Shown: positions 54,461 to 62,975 of the stretch, in pieces
Layout: every line of letters starts with the position of its first letter
Numbering within the stretch: position 1 is the stretch's first letter
Assembly: GCF_003814915.1 (NCBI RefSeq)
Contig: NZ_RKQK01000001.1
Coordinates: forward strand, 1-64,000
DNA: 64,000 nt
Source of the DNA: Pacificibacter maritimus
GTDB lineage: Bacteria > Pseudomonadota > Alphaproteobacteria > Rhodobacterales > Rhodobacteraceae
Direction of reading: 5' to 3'
Program-made: the position numbers and the translations under genes
The notes under the pieces: model-generated
Seen by the model: the letters and a program-made list of their open reading frames with translations, nothing else
Database searches by the model: none
What the model was told of the DNA's origin: nothing

Positions 54461-56398
54461 ATGGCTGACCAAGTAACGACCGAAACAGATATCGCTCTTG
54501 CGACTGACCTGCCCGTAACATCGCGGTTGCACCAAGCCCGTTGGGTGGTCTTTCCTATCACAGCCCTCGCGCTGTTGCTTGTCGCCAATCAGGTTTTTTT
54601 GTTGCGCATTGCAGGGTTTCAATTGCCCTCAACAGGGTTTTATTACGCCCTAATCGGGATGTTCTTTTGTGTGCTTTTCCTGACCTTTCCAATGCGCCAT
54701 TCCGAAGCCCTGCGCGTGCCCGTACATGACTGGGTCTTTTCTGCCATATCCTTGGGCACTGGGATATATTTCGCCTCTATCGCGGGTGATATCATCAACC
54801 GCGGTTGGGATTTTGAAGCGCCTATATTGCCCACTTTGGCGGCTTTGGCGTTATTTGTACTTATCCTTGAGGGGCTTAGACGCACTGGCGGCACAGTGTT
54901 ATTCTATATCTGTCTCGTTTTTGCTGTTTTTCCGATTGTGGCCGACTACATGCCAGGCCTGCTGTGGGGCAGTCAGTATACACCGCGAGAAACCCTATCG
55001 GCCTTTGTCATGGGGTCAGGGGCGATCGTTGGTGTCCCTGTGCAAGTCGTCAGTGAACTGGTCATTGGCTATCTGCTGTTTGGCGCGGCCTTGACAGTCA
55101 CGGGCGGGGGCAAGTTCTTTATGGATTTTGCATCAGCTTTATTGGGTCAAGCGCGGGGCGGGCCTGCGAAAGTGTCGATCATTTCATCAGGCCTGTTTGG
55201 ATCGCTCTCTGGGTCCGTCGTGTCCAATGTCATTTCAACGGGCGCCTTTACCATCCCGACGATGAAGCGCTGTGGATACCCCCCGCATTATGCAGGCGCG
55301 GTTGAGGCCTGTGCGTCAACAGGTGGCTCGATCATGCCCCCAGTCATGGGGGCCGCTGGTTTCATCATGGCCTCATTTTTAAATGTGCCATATGCCACGG
55401 TTGTCTCGGCCGCGATTTTGCCCGCTGTGCTGTTTTATGCGGCATTGTTGCTGCAAGTCGATGCCTATGCTGCACGCAATGGCTTAGCTGGATTGCCCAA
55501 AGAAGAATTGCCTGATCTTGGCAAAACACTGCGCAAGGGGTGGCCGCATCTGGTCGGCGTTCTCATGTTGGTCGGCTTGATCCTATTTGCACAAATGGAA
55601 CGCAGCGCGCCTTTTATTAGCGCAGGCTTCATGCTGACATTTGCCATTTTGCGCAGCCCCAAACAGACATGGACACTGCTGGCAGAAACTGTACTCGAAG
55701 CAGGTCGCTCATCAGCCTACCTCTACGGCATTCTTGCAGGGATTGGACTGATTGTCGGGTCTTTGTCGATCACAGGTGTTGGCAGTTCCGTATCGCGTGA
55801 ATTGGTCTTCGCTGCGGGTGACAATGTGTATCTGCTGCTGGTTTTTGGCGCGATCACAAGCTTTGTTTTGGGCATGGGGATGACAGCATCCGCTTGCTAT
55901 ATTTTCCTCGCCATCATCCTCGGGCCCGCTTTAACGCAGCAAGGCCTTGATATCGTCGCAAGCCATCTGTTTATCCTGTACTGGGGTATGTTGTCTTACA
56001 TCACGCCGCCCGTGGCTCTTGCTGCTGTCGTGGCCGCAGGTATAGCTGGCAGCGGCAACCTGCGCACAGGTATGAAAGCGATGCGCCTTGGGTCAATCTT
56101 GTTCATTTTACCATTCGCCTTTGTGCTCAACCCAGCCCTTATTCTGCGCGGGGATCTGTGGGAAATCTTGCAATCTGTGGGCACAGCAGGCGTGGCTATT
56201 TGGCTGATCGCTTGCGCTTTTGAGGGCTACCTTCACTTCATCGGCCGCCTGCCTCAGCTGGTGCGCGTCCTGTCGGGGGGCGCTGGGCTATGCCTGCTGG
56301 TTCCAGAGGCGCGCACAGATATTCTGGGCCTTGGGTTGTGTTTGTGCGTGGTGATCTTTGGTGTGATCTCGCGGAAACGAACAGCCTTGGCACAATGA
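54461..56398 (+). CDS. TRAP transporter fused permease (DctQ-DctM type)
   Basis: The 645-residue inner-membrane protein has many hydrophobic segments (more than twelve) and the fused layout usual for TAXI systems. The conserved GSLSGSVVSNVISTGAFTIP and ACASTGGSIMPPVMGAAGFI segments mark the DctM transport core, repeated less strongly near 470-560 (VLGMGMTASACYI, YITPPVALAA). It imports the acid captured by the preceding protein, driven by an ion gradient. The start at 54461 gives MADQVTTETDIAL; an in-frame ATG at 54362 would overlap the binding-protein gene. The stop overlaps the next gene (ATGA). Confidence 0.9.
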   Translation: MADQVTTETDIALATDLPVTSRLHQARWVVFPITALALLLVANQVFLLRIAGFQLPSTGFYYALIGMFFCVLFLTFPMRHSEALRVPVHDWVFSAISLGTGIYFASIAGDIINRGWDFEAPILPTLAALALFVLILEGLRRTGGTVLFYICLVFAVFPIVADYMPGLLWGSQYTPRETLSAFVMGSGAIVGVPVQVVSELVIGYLLFGAALTVTGGGKFFMDFASALLGQARGGPAKVSIISSGLFGSLSGSVVSNVISTGAFTIPTMKRCGYPPHYAGAVEACASTGGSIMPPVMGAAGFIMASFLNVPYATVVSAAILPAVLFYAALLLQVDAYAARNGLAGLPKEELPDLGKTLRKGWPHLVGVLMLVGLILFAQMERSAPFISAGFMLTFAILRSPKQTWTLLAETVLEAGRSSAYLYGILAGIGLIVGSLSITGVGSSVSRELVFAAGDNVYLLLVFGAITSFVLGMGMTASACYIFLAIILGPALTQQGLDIVASHLFILYWGMLSYITPPVALAAVVAAGIAGSGNLRTGMKAMRLGSILFILPFAFVLNPALILRGDLWEILQSVGTAGVAIWLIACAFEGYLHFIGRLPQLVRVLSGGAGLCLLVPEARTDILGLGLCLCVVIFGVISRKRTALAQ

Positions 56399-57477
56399 AA
56401 ATAAACGCTTGGTCGGTGATGCCTGTTCAGCACCGCAATCTAGATCCCGAATGGCATTATGCAGGGCGCGATGTGCCTAACTTACAAGGTGTCAGAGTGG
56501 CCTTGTCTGCGGGACAAGTAATGGGGGAAGGATACGCGCCGTTCTTACCTCACCTCAATACCACGCCAAAGGAACTTATGGCTGAAGCGCGCAAAATTGC
56601 AGCTGCACTTCTGGGCGCCAAGACCTCAGACCTTGCAGCCTGTTTGATGCGCCTTGGCCCCTGTTCACAGGTTAGCAATGCGGCACGCTCTGCCGTGGAA
56701 ATGGCCCTGCTCGATCTTTGCGCGCGCGGCGCAGACATATCTGTCGCGACCTTGCTGGGCGGAACTCACCGCCCTGTTAAAGTGCTGCGCATTATCCCCG
56801 TGAAATCCCCTGCCTGTATGGCTGAAATTGCCACCAGTTTGGTCGGCGAAGGCTATACCGCATTGAAGCTGAAAGCGACTGGCGAGATGGAGGTGGATGT
56901 CGCCAGAGTTGCAGCCGTGCGTGCCGCTGTTGGTTTTGATGTGTCGCTGATTGTTGACGCCAATCAGGCCTATGATCGAGTGACGGCTGTTGGATTTGAG
57001 GCTGCGTTAAAATCCTACAAAGTTTGGGCGATCGAACAGCCTGTTCCGGCTGATGATCCTGCCGTGCTTGCTTACCTTCGGCACCATGCCACCACCCGAC
57101 TAGAAGCAGATGAGGGTCTGTTTCACGCTTCGGATGTGGACAGGCTTTTATCGGCAAATGCGGCAGATGGCCTGTGCCTGAAACTGGCGCGCGGTGGTGG
57201 CATACTGCCTGCACGCGATATGGCGATTACTGCCGCCAACCGTAACGTATATGCGCGTATAGGAACGGCCTTTGGCGGCCCCTTGGTGGCGATTGCCACC
57301 GCGACATTGGCGGCAGTTTGCCCTGTTTTGGGCGCAGCCGAATGCGCTGAGTTCACGCATTTTGACGACGAAGACCACCTTTGGCCTGTCATCGAAAACG
57401 GGGTGCTTATGCCCCCTGATGGGGTGGGTTTTGGTCAGTATCGCCTCACGCCATGGGCCGGGGACTGGCATAAATAA
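56395..57477 (+). CDS. Enolase-superfamily enzyme (mandelate racemase/muconate lactonizing group)
   Basis: The 360-residue protein shows the barrel residues of the muconate-lactonizing subgroup: the K-x-K motif in ALKLKATG, metal ligands in VDANQAY, EQPVPADD and EADEG, and a Lys in LCLKLARGGG on the opposite side. It should catalyse a proton-transfer reaction (cycloisomerisation, epimerisation or dehydration) on a carboxylate. As last gene of the operon, ATGA-coupled to the permease, it probably reshapes the imported acid before CoA activation. The last codons and the stop fall in a 25-bp tandem repeat. Exact chemistry cannot be assigned. Confidence 0.85.
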   Translation: MKINAWSVMPVQHRNLDPEWHYAGRDVPNLQGVRVALSAGQVMGEGYAPFLPHLNTTPKELMAEARKIAAALLGAKTSDLAACLMRLGPCSQVSNAARSAVEMALLDLCARGADISVATLLGGTHRPVKVLRIIPVKSPACMAEIATSLVGEGYTALKLKATGEMEVDVARVAAVRAAVGFDVSLIVDANQAYDRVTAVGFEAALKSYKVWAIEQPVPADDPAVLAYLRHHATTRLEADEGLFHASDVDRLLSANAADGLCLKLARGGGILPARDMAITAANRNVYARIGTAFGGPLVAIATATLAAVCPVLGAAECAEFTHFDDEDHLWPVIENGVLMPPDGVGFGQYRLTPWAGDWHK

Positions 57478-57530
57478 AGAGGCCGGGGACTGGCAGGACT
57501 AAAGGTACCGAGGACTGGCAGGATTACAGA
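57456..57530. repeat. Three tandem copies of a 25-bp repeat
   Basis: Units at 57456-57480, 57481-57505 and 57506-57530 share the core CCGGGGACTGGCA (CCGAGGACTGGCA in the third). The first holds the end of the enolase-like gene, and the third overlaps the end of the convergent marR-type gene (stop at 57524-57526). Confidence 0.8.
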
Positions 57531-58069
57531 ATTTCGGTTTCGAAAATCGTTGCAGGTGGTGGGGGCCGATTGGGGGTGCTTTCACCTTTCAAAGCACGCA
57601 GATAATCCAGCGATCCCACTGTGATCTTTTCCATGAGCCGCATAAGTTCGCAGCGCTCTTCGTCAGATAGGTTTTGCAACATTTGGCGGTTGCGATCGCG
57701 TGAGGCTGCTAGAATTTTAGCCACCAGATCGCGTCCTGTTTGCGTAAGGCGCAGATGAACGCTGCGCTTGTCTTCTGGGTTGATGTCTCTTTCGATAAAA
57801 CCGCGATCTTCTAAGGCAGAAACAGTACGGCTCATCTGACTTTTTTGCACGCCTGCGCGCTTGGCAAGTGTTTGCAATGGTGCGATTTCTAAGAAATCCA
57901 AAACCGCCATCGCCCGCCAATCATGGATATTGATTCCAAAATCTTGCTTGATGTCCAGCAAAGCAATGCGCGATGAAAGCGATGCCAGCCGTTGCAGATT
58001 ATACGAAAACAAGTAACGGATATCGTCATCTTGATCGCCGATCCCATCGATCTTTCCACCAACAGCCAT
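57524..58069 (-). CDS. MarR-family transcriptional regulator
   Basis: The 181-residue protein has the MarR winged helix (about 40-120): LQTLAKRAGVQKSQMSRTVS is the helix-turn-helix and DRGFIERDINPEDKRSVHLR the wing with its DKR motif. Family members usually repress nearby catabolic genes until a phenolic or acyl-CoA ligand binds. It converges on the catabolic operon, whose promoter dyads at 46832 and 46949 are likely targets. A palindrome at 58090-58101 before its own start suggests autoregulation. GGGAGG precedes ATG 58069. The Pro-rich tail NRPPPPATIFETEIL reaches into the tandem repeat. Confidence 0.87.
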   Translation of the reverse strand: MAVGGKIDGIGDQDDDIRYLFSYNLQRLASLSSRIALLDIKQDFGINIHDWRAMAVLDFLEIAPLQTLAKRAGVQKSQMSRTVSALEDRGFIERDINPEDKRSVHLRLTQTGRDLVAKILAASRDRNRQMLQNLSDEERCELMRLMEKITVGSLDYLRALKGESTPNRPPPPATIFETEIL

Positions 58070-58089
58070 TCTGGCCTCCCATTCAACAT

Positions 58090-58101
58090 CAAACTAGTTT
58101 G
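58090..58101. promoter_or_regulatory. Palindrome in the marR-type promoter
   Basis: CAAACTAGTTTG is a perfect 12-bp palindrome 21 bp upstream of the regulator's start. It lies just downstream of a TATACA -10-like element on the minus strand. Its AACTA/TAGTT halves also occur in the operon dyads, though in a different arrangement. It is a likely autoregulatory operator. Confidence 0.5.
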
Positions 58102-58268
58102 TTGTTATTGTATACCTTATAGTAACAATCGCAAGCATGTTGAGTTCAAGGATAGTTTCAACCCCCAGTTCTTTTCCGCACATCCGCACTGACACCTTTG
58201 GTTTCTGCTACATTCTGCGCCGTACTTTATGGATCGAAACTCTTATACGGGCACCGTTGGATGCGGTG

Positions 58269-60455
58269 TTACCACGTGGAGGGACGCAAATCGACCCAAG
58301 CTCCGCCTGCGCTGGCGCCTTGGGACAAAGCGGATGATCCAAGATCCGCAGTCAATGTGTTTGGATTTCCGCCCAAATCCACCTGATGCGCCTCGCGTTT
58401 CACGGGATTGTACCATCCCCCCGTGACCAAGGTGACATGACCTTCCATGACATTTATATCGGCCTCAATCACGATCTGCACTGTGCCGTTTTGGTTTGAA
58501 AGCAGACAAATTTCGCCACTCTTTACACCTGCGCGCTCTAACTCTTTGGGGTGTGCGCGCGCGATTTCACATCCGTGTTTGCGTGCGGCCTGCGCAGTGG
58601 GCGACATGTTGAGTTGGCTGTGAAGACGTTGTGCGGGTTGCGGCGACAGCAACCTGAGTGAAGCCCTTGTAGAGTCGGGTTCAAAGCTGGATAAAAGTCC
58701 AGTTTTTTGCATCAATTTTGGCATGAGTTCGATTTTACCGCTCGGGGTCGACAACGGCCAAGTTTGCGGCGCGGCGACGAATTTTTCTAGCGGTTGTTCG
58801 ACGTCTTCAGGGGCTGGAGGTGCCAGATGCGCGAAACCGTCTTGGCAGAATTGTTCCCAATTTGGCAGCTCAGGGAAAGCCGTTTGATACCCTTTGTAAA
58901 GGCGCGCGATCCAGTCATCTGCGCTGAGGCCTTCGTGGAATTTATCTGCAAAACCAAGATGTTTAGAGATGCGAGACAACACACTGTGATCGGTCTCAAC
59001 ACCTTGTGGCGGCTCCATGACCTGCGTACTTAAGAACAGCCAGTCATCGCGTGATCCCGCAGCAATATCTTGACGCTCAAATGAGGTGGCGGATGGAAAA
59101 ACCAGATCAGCGTGACGGGCGGTGGCTGTCCAAACACTGTCATGGACGATGACCGTCTCAGGGCGGCGCCACGCTTTTGCCAAACGGTTCAGGTCTTGGT
59201 GGTGGTGAAACGGATTTCCACCCGCCCACCAAATCAGCCGAATATCAGGCAGGGTTAGCTTGTCTCCGTTATAGGCGATCTGCTGACCTGGTTGTTCCAA
59301 CATCTGTGTAATCCTCGCCACAGGGATATAGTCAGATACAGGGTTGGGGCCTTGTTCAAATGCAGGACCTTTGAGACGGCGCAACGGAACGCCAACAGAT
59401 GAAACAGCGCCAAGACCATAGGCAATGCCACAGCCTGACCGCCCAATTTGCCCCGAAATCGTAGCAAGCGCGAGGGCCGCCCAATAGGGTTGTTCCCCCT
59501 TCACTGCGCGCTGAAGGGACCATGCAAGATTTATCAATGCAGGCCCGTGTGACAAGCGCCGCGCAATGTCGCGCAGTGTTTTTGCGTCGATGCCTGTGAT
59601 CGGCGCGGCCCACTCTGGCGATTTTTCAAAACCATCATCCACGCCGCGCAACAGATCGCAAAATGCATCTAGCCCCGTGGATATTTTGTGAACTGCGCTG
59701 TGATCTATAGCATTTTCGACCAGCAATACATGGGCCATGGCCAGCATGGCCGCCGCGTCAGCGCCTGCATTTATCGCAAGGTGTTCACCAGCAGGCGCGT
59801 CACGCGCATCGGGCGATAGGGTCAGCATTTCGCCGCCGTTCTTGATGAAACTCTCTAAATATGCGGGCATCCGATGCGCGCCTGTTCCACCTGCTTCCAC
59901 CTGTGCGTTTGACAGGCGCATCCCGCCAAAAGACAAAATAAATGGTTGTGCGTCGATGATGCGATCCCATGTCGGGTTCAAGCCGCCGGGATCGGCATAT
60001 TGGTCGCCGACAAGATGGGGGATAAGAACTTTTGCCGTGCCGTAACTATAAGTGTTGCGTGCAGAGACAAAACCACCCGCCATGTTCAAGAACCGTTTTA
60101 ATTGGCTTTGTGGGTGGTGAAATCGGCCTGCGCTGCCCCAGCCATAGGATCCGCCAAAAATGGCGCGGTTGCCATAGGCCTTCCGCACCCTGTCCAGTTC
60201 ATGTGCGGCCAATTGCGTCGCTTGGTCCATGTCAATGGGAACAAAATCATCTTGTCCACGTTTGGCCCCTGCATCGCCCTCTAACCAGCCACGGCGCGCC
60301 ATGGGGGATAAAATGCGTTCTGGGTCATCGGCGAGCGATAGAAAATCCTGCCCCAAAGGAGAGGGACAGGGATCGTGTCTGAAGGGGCGCAACGTTGGAG
60401 TGCCTGTTGTTCGGTCAACTTCATAGGCTCCAAAGTGACTGGCAAAAAGTTCCAA
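58269..60455 (-). CDS. BisC/TorA-family molybdopterin oxidoreductase, cytoplasmic
   Basis: The 728-residue protein belongs to the DMSO-reductase superfamily, S/N-oxide reductase branch. SYGWGSAGRFHHPQSQLKRF followed by NTYSYGTAKVLIPHLVG contains Ser137, the expected molybdenum-ligand serine. Further marks are LSFGGMRLSNAQVEAGGTG, WWAGGNPFHHHQDLNRL and the C-terminal VTGGWYNPV. There is no twin-arginine signal and no N-terminal iron-sulphur motif, as in BisC-like cytoplasmic enzymes, so it may reduce biotin sulfoxide, methionine sulfoxide or a related S-/N-oxide. The start is TTG 60455 with AGGAGG eight bases upstream. It follows the ABC binding-protein gene after 71 bp and a weak hairpin, so the transporter may supply its substrate. 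Confidence 0.85.
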   Translation of the reverse strand: MELFASHFGAYEVDRTTGTPTLRPFRHDPCPSPLGQDFLSLADDPERILSPMARRGWLEGDAGAKRGQDDFVPIDMDQATQLAAHELDRVRKAYGNRAIFGGSYGWGSAGRFHHPQSQLKRFLNMAGGFVSARNTYSYGTAKVLIPHLVGDQYADPGGLNPTWDRIIDAQPFILSFGGMRLSNAQVEAGGTGAHRMPAYLESFIKNGGEMLTLSPDARDAPAGEHLAINAGADAAAMLAMAHVLLVENAIDHSAVHKISTGLDAFCDLLRGVDDGFEKSPEWAAPITGIDAKTLRDIARRLSHGPALINLAWSLQRAVKGEQPYWAALALATISGQIGRSGCGIAYGLGAVSSVGVPLRRLKGPAFEQGPNPVSDYIPVARITQMLEQPGQQIAYNGDKLTLPDIRLIWWAGGNPFHHHQDLNRLAKAWRRPETVIVHDSVWTATARHADLVFPSATSFERQDIAAGSRDDWLFLSTQVMEPPQGVETDHSVLSRISKHLGFADKFHEGLSADDWIARLYKGYQTAFPELPNWEQFCQDGFAHLAPPAPEDVEQPLEKFVAAPQTWPLSTPSGKIELMPKLMQKTGLLSSFEPDSTRASLRLLSPQPAQRLHSQLNMSPTAQAARKHGCEIARAHPKELERAGVKSGEICLLSNQNGTVQIVIEADINVMEGHVTLVTGGWYNPVKREAHQVDLGGNPNTLTADLGSSALSQGASAGGAWVDLRPSTW

Positions 60456-60477
60456 CGTTTCGTCCTCCTGAATTGGA

Positions 60478-60502
60478 AAGCACCCCGATTTTCGGGATGC
60501 TT
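60478..60502 (-). terminator. Hairpin between ABC binding protein and BisC-like genes
   Basis: AAGCACCCCGA (60478-60488) pairs with TCGGGATGCTT (60492-60502) with one G-T pair and a three-base loop. The T tract after it on the minus strand is short (TTTCC), so it probably attenuates expression of the BisC-like gene rather than stopping it fully. Confidence 0.5.
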
Positions 60503-60526
60503 GGTGGTGTAGCTTGGGCCAAAAAC

Positions 60527-62020
60527 CTATTCAGCGGGCATCATGTCAAATGCACGCATCCAGTCGTCACCGCGGGGTTGGTAGGTCACACGCGAGGACA
60601 CGCCGTAGGTTGCGGGCTGCGCATATAAAAAGACAACAGGCGCTTCGTCACACATAACTTCAGTTGCTGCTTTATAGGCGGCGAGACGGCTGTCTTGATC
60701 CGTGGTAGAGCCGCCTGCAATCAAATGTTGGTCAAAGGTTGCATCATTCCAGTAGGAATATTGATTACCTGGTTTGAACAAGGTCAATAGACCGTCTGCA
60801 TCGATTGTCGCCCATGCTTGGCCTAGCAATGACAGCCGCCCAAGATCGTGAGCTTTACGGTATTTATCAAGATATGCACCGAATTCCATCGATTGAATTT
60901 CGGTTTTGACACCGACATCTTCGAACATCTGTGCCACAGCCTGAGTCACTTCGGCGCCTTGCAAATATTGACCAGAAGGCAATTCAAATTCAATAGGTTG
61001 GCTGAGGTCAACGCCAGACTCTTCTAAGAGTTGCTTGGCCTTTTCTGGGTCGTATTCATAAGCCGTCAAATCGGGGTTAAAGCCGAAATAATCTGGCGTC
61101 ATCACTTGGCAAGCAGACACGTTGGCGCGCCCGTCAAACAGGGCTTCTGCGATCAGATCTTTGTCCACGGCATAGTTTAAAGCTTGGCGAAACAGCTTGT
61201 TGTCCAGCGGTGCCTTTTCCGTATTGAATTTAATGAAAACGGAGCGCGTGCTGTCAACCGCGCCTGCGGATGCCATGTCACTTGCATCAATCCGCGCCAA
61301 TTCAGAGGCTGGCACGCTGTTGATCATGTCAACTTCACCCGCCAAAAGCGAAGCGATGCGGCTGGCGGTTTCGGGGATCACGCGGAAGGTCACACTGTCG
61401 AATTTCGCAGATTCATCGCCCCAGTAGCTTTCATTCGGTTTCAGTGTAATATGATCACCCGGTACGTATTCTGAGATTTCATAGAGAAATCCCGAGATCG
61501 TTTCAGAGGTCGGGTCATTAGCTTCAGCCCATTCGGGCGGAAGCAGCATAAACATCGACAATTGATCTGCCAAAGCAGGGTAGGGCGAAGATGTTTTGAT
61601 CTGGAATTCGGTTGGAGAAATCACATTGACGCTTTCAACCTGTGAAAACCATGATGAAATGCGTTTTGGATTATCGGCATCTGTCACGCGGTTGATATTC
61701 CAAGCGACAGTCTGGGCATCGAGTTTTTCGCCATTGGCAAAGGTCGCATCAGGCGTCAGCGTGAACTGCCATGTCAAATCGTCGATGGCTTTCCATTCGG
61801 TGGCAAGCGAAGGTTGCAGGCTGTAATCTGGCGCGCGCAGCAACAATGTTGGGTAAATATGGCTGAGCACTGACAGATCAAGACCCACTGAAGCGGATGC
61901 ATGGGGATCCAATGTGTTGACCGCTGAGGTCTGTGCAATCGTGATATCCAGAGCAAAAGCAGAGGTGGTCATACAAGCGGCAACCGCCGTCGCACTCAGA
62001 AGTTTTTGAAGATTTTTCAT
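60527..62020 (-). CDS. ABC transporter substrate-binding protein, family 5
   Basis: The 497-residue periplasmic protein has a signal peptide (MKNLQKLLSATAVAACMTTS, cleavage after AFA) and a family 5 oligopeptide/nickel-type fold: SAVNTLDPHASASVGLD, LATEWKAIDDLTWQFTLTPD, FANGEKLDAQTVAWNINRV and FRQALNYAVDKDLIAEALFDG. It binds a peptide or other small solute for the ATPases encoded upstream. ATG 62020 is chosen over 62089 because the latter overlaps the ATPase gene and lacks a signal peptide at its start. The solute cannot be deduced; the adjacent S-/N-oxide reductase suggests an oxidised sulphur or nitrogen compound. Confidence 0.88.
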   Translation of the reverse strand: MKNLQKLLSATAVAACMTTSAFALDITIAQTSAVNTLDPHASASVGLDLSVLSHIYPTLLLRAPDYSLQPSLATEWKAIDDLTWQFTLTPDATFANGEKLDAQTVAWNINRVTDADNPKRISSWFSQVESVNVISPTEFQIKTSSPYPALADQLSMFMLLPPEWAEANDPTSETISGFLYEISEYVPGDHITLKPNESYWGDESAKFDSVTFRVIPETASRIASLLAGEVDMINSVPASELARIDASDMASAGAVDSTRSVFIKFNTEKAPLDNKLFRQALNYAVDKDLIAEALFDGRANVSACQVMTPDYFGFNPDLTAYEYDPEKAKQLLEESGVDLSQPIEFELPSGQYLQGAEVTQAVAQMFEDVGVKTEIQSMEFGAYLDKYRKAHDLGRLSLLGQAWATIDADGLLTLFKPGNQYSYWNDATFDQHLIAGGSTTDQDSRLAAYKAATEVMCDEAPVVFLYAQPATYGVSSRVTYQPRGDDWMRAFDMMPAE

Positions 62021-62063
62021 GTCGTTCCCTTGTGTTGGAGTTGGTGAGTTGGGCCTTGAGCCT

Positions 62064-62975
62064 CTATTGGATCTCTTGATCAAGAACATAATGACCGGGT
62101 GAAACTTCGATCATCGGGGCATCACGTGGCGGGATATTGCGCGCCACATTGAATGGGATACGGGGGCGATGTTTGCGGTCAGGGTCTGGCACAGGAATCG
62201 CCGCCAGCAAGGACTGCGTATAGGGATGTCGCGGGTCCGCAAAAATCTGTTCGGTGGGGGCCAGTTCTACAATCCTGCCGCGCAGCATGACGGCCACGCG
62301 CGAACAAAGATAGCGCACCATACTTAAGTCATGCGCGATGAAAAGATAGGCCAACCCCAATTGGTCTTGCAGATCTTGGAACAGGTTCACAATCTGTGCT
62401 TGGATCGAAACGTCCAAAGCTGTGATCGGCTCATCGGCCACAATAAACGCAGGATTAAGCGCGATGGCGCGGGCGATGTTGATCCTTTGTCGTTGTCCGC
62501 CTGAAAACTCATGCGGGTAGCGCGACATAAATGAAGGGTCCAAACCGACGGTTTGAAACAACTCTGCCACGCGGTCGGTCAGCGCTGAGCCGCTTTCCAC
62601 TTGATGCACCACCAGCGGTTCTGCGACAAAATTGCCCACTTTCATGCGGGGGTTCAGCGCAGAATAAGGATCTTGGAAAATCATCTGCATGTGCTTGCGG
62701 TAGGGTTTAAGCTGCGGCGGGGAGAGCGTCGTCAATTCTGTTCCACGAAATTTTACAGACCCTGAATCAGGCTTTTCCAATTGCAAAACAGCGCGTCCAA
62801 TGGTGGATTTTCCAGACCCACTTTCGCCGACCAACCCCAGAGTCTCGCCCTCGGCAATCTCGAAAGAAACACCGTTGATGGCATGGATCACGGGTTTGTT
62901 GCGATCAAAAAATCCAGTGCCGCCGCCAAAACTGCGCATCAGGTTTTTAGCTTCTAAAACATTTGGTTGCGTCAT
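62064..62975 (-). CDS. Oligopeptide-type ABC transporter ATPase (DppF/OppF-like)
   Basis: The 303-residue ATPase has Walker A GESGSGKST (50-58), the signature FSGGQRQRINIARAIALNP, Walker B FIVADEPITALD, and the C-terminal segment of oligopeptide ATPases (ADPRHPYTQSLLAAIPVPDP). It pairs with the DppD-like ATPase to drive import. The start overlaps the stop of that gene (ATGA), and the binding-protein gene begins 43 bp after its stop. Confidence 0.9.
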   Translation of the reverse strand: MTQPNVLEAKNLMRSFGGGTGFFDRNKPVIHAINGVSFEIAEGETLGLVGESGSGKSTIGRAVLQLEKPDSGSVKFRGTELTTLSPPQLKPYRKHMQMIFQDPYSALNPRMKVGNFVAEPLVVHQVESGSALTDRVAELFQTVGLDPSFMSRYPHEFSGGQRQRINIARAIALNPAFIVADEPITALDVSIQAQIVNLFQDLQDQLGLAYLFIAHDLSMVRYLCSRVAVMLRGRIVELAPTEQIFADPRHPYTQSLLAAIPVPDPDRKHRPRIPFNVARNIPPRDAPMIEVSPGHYVLDQEIQ

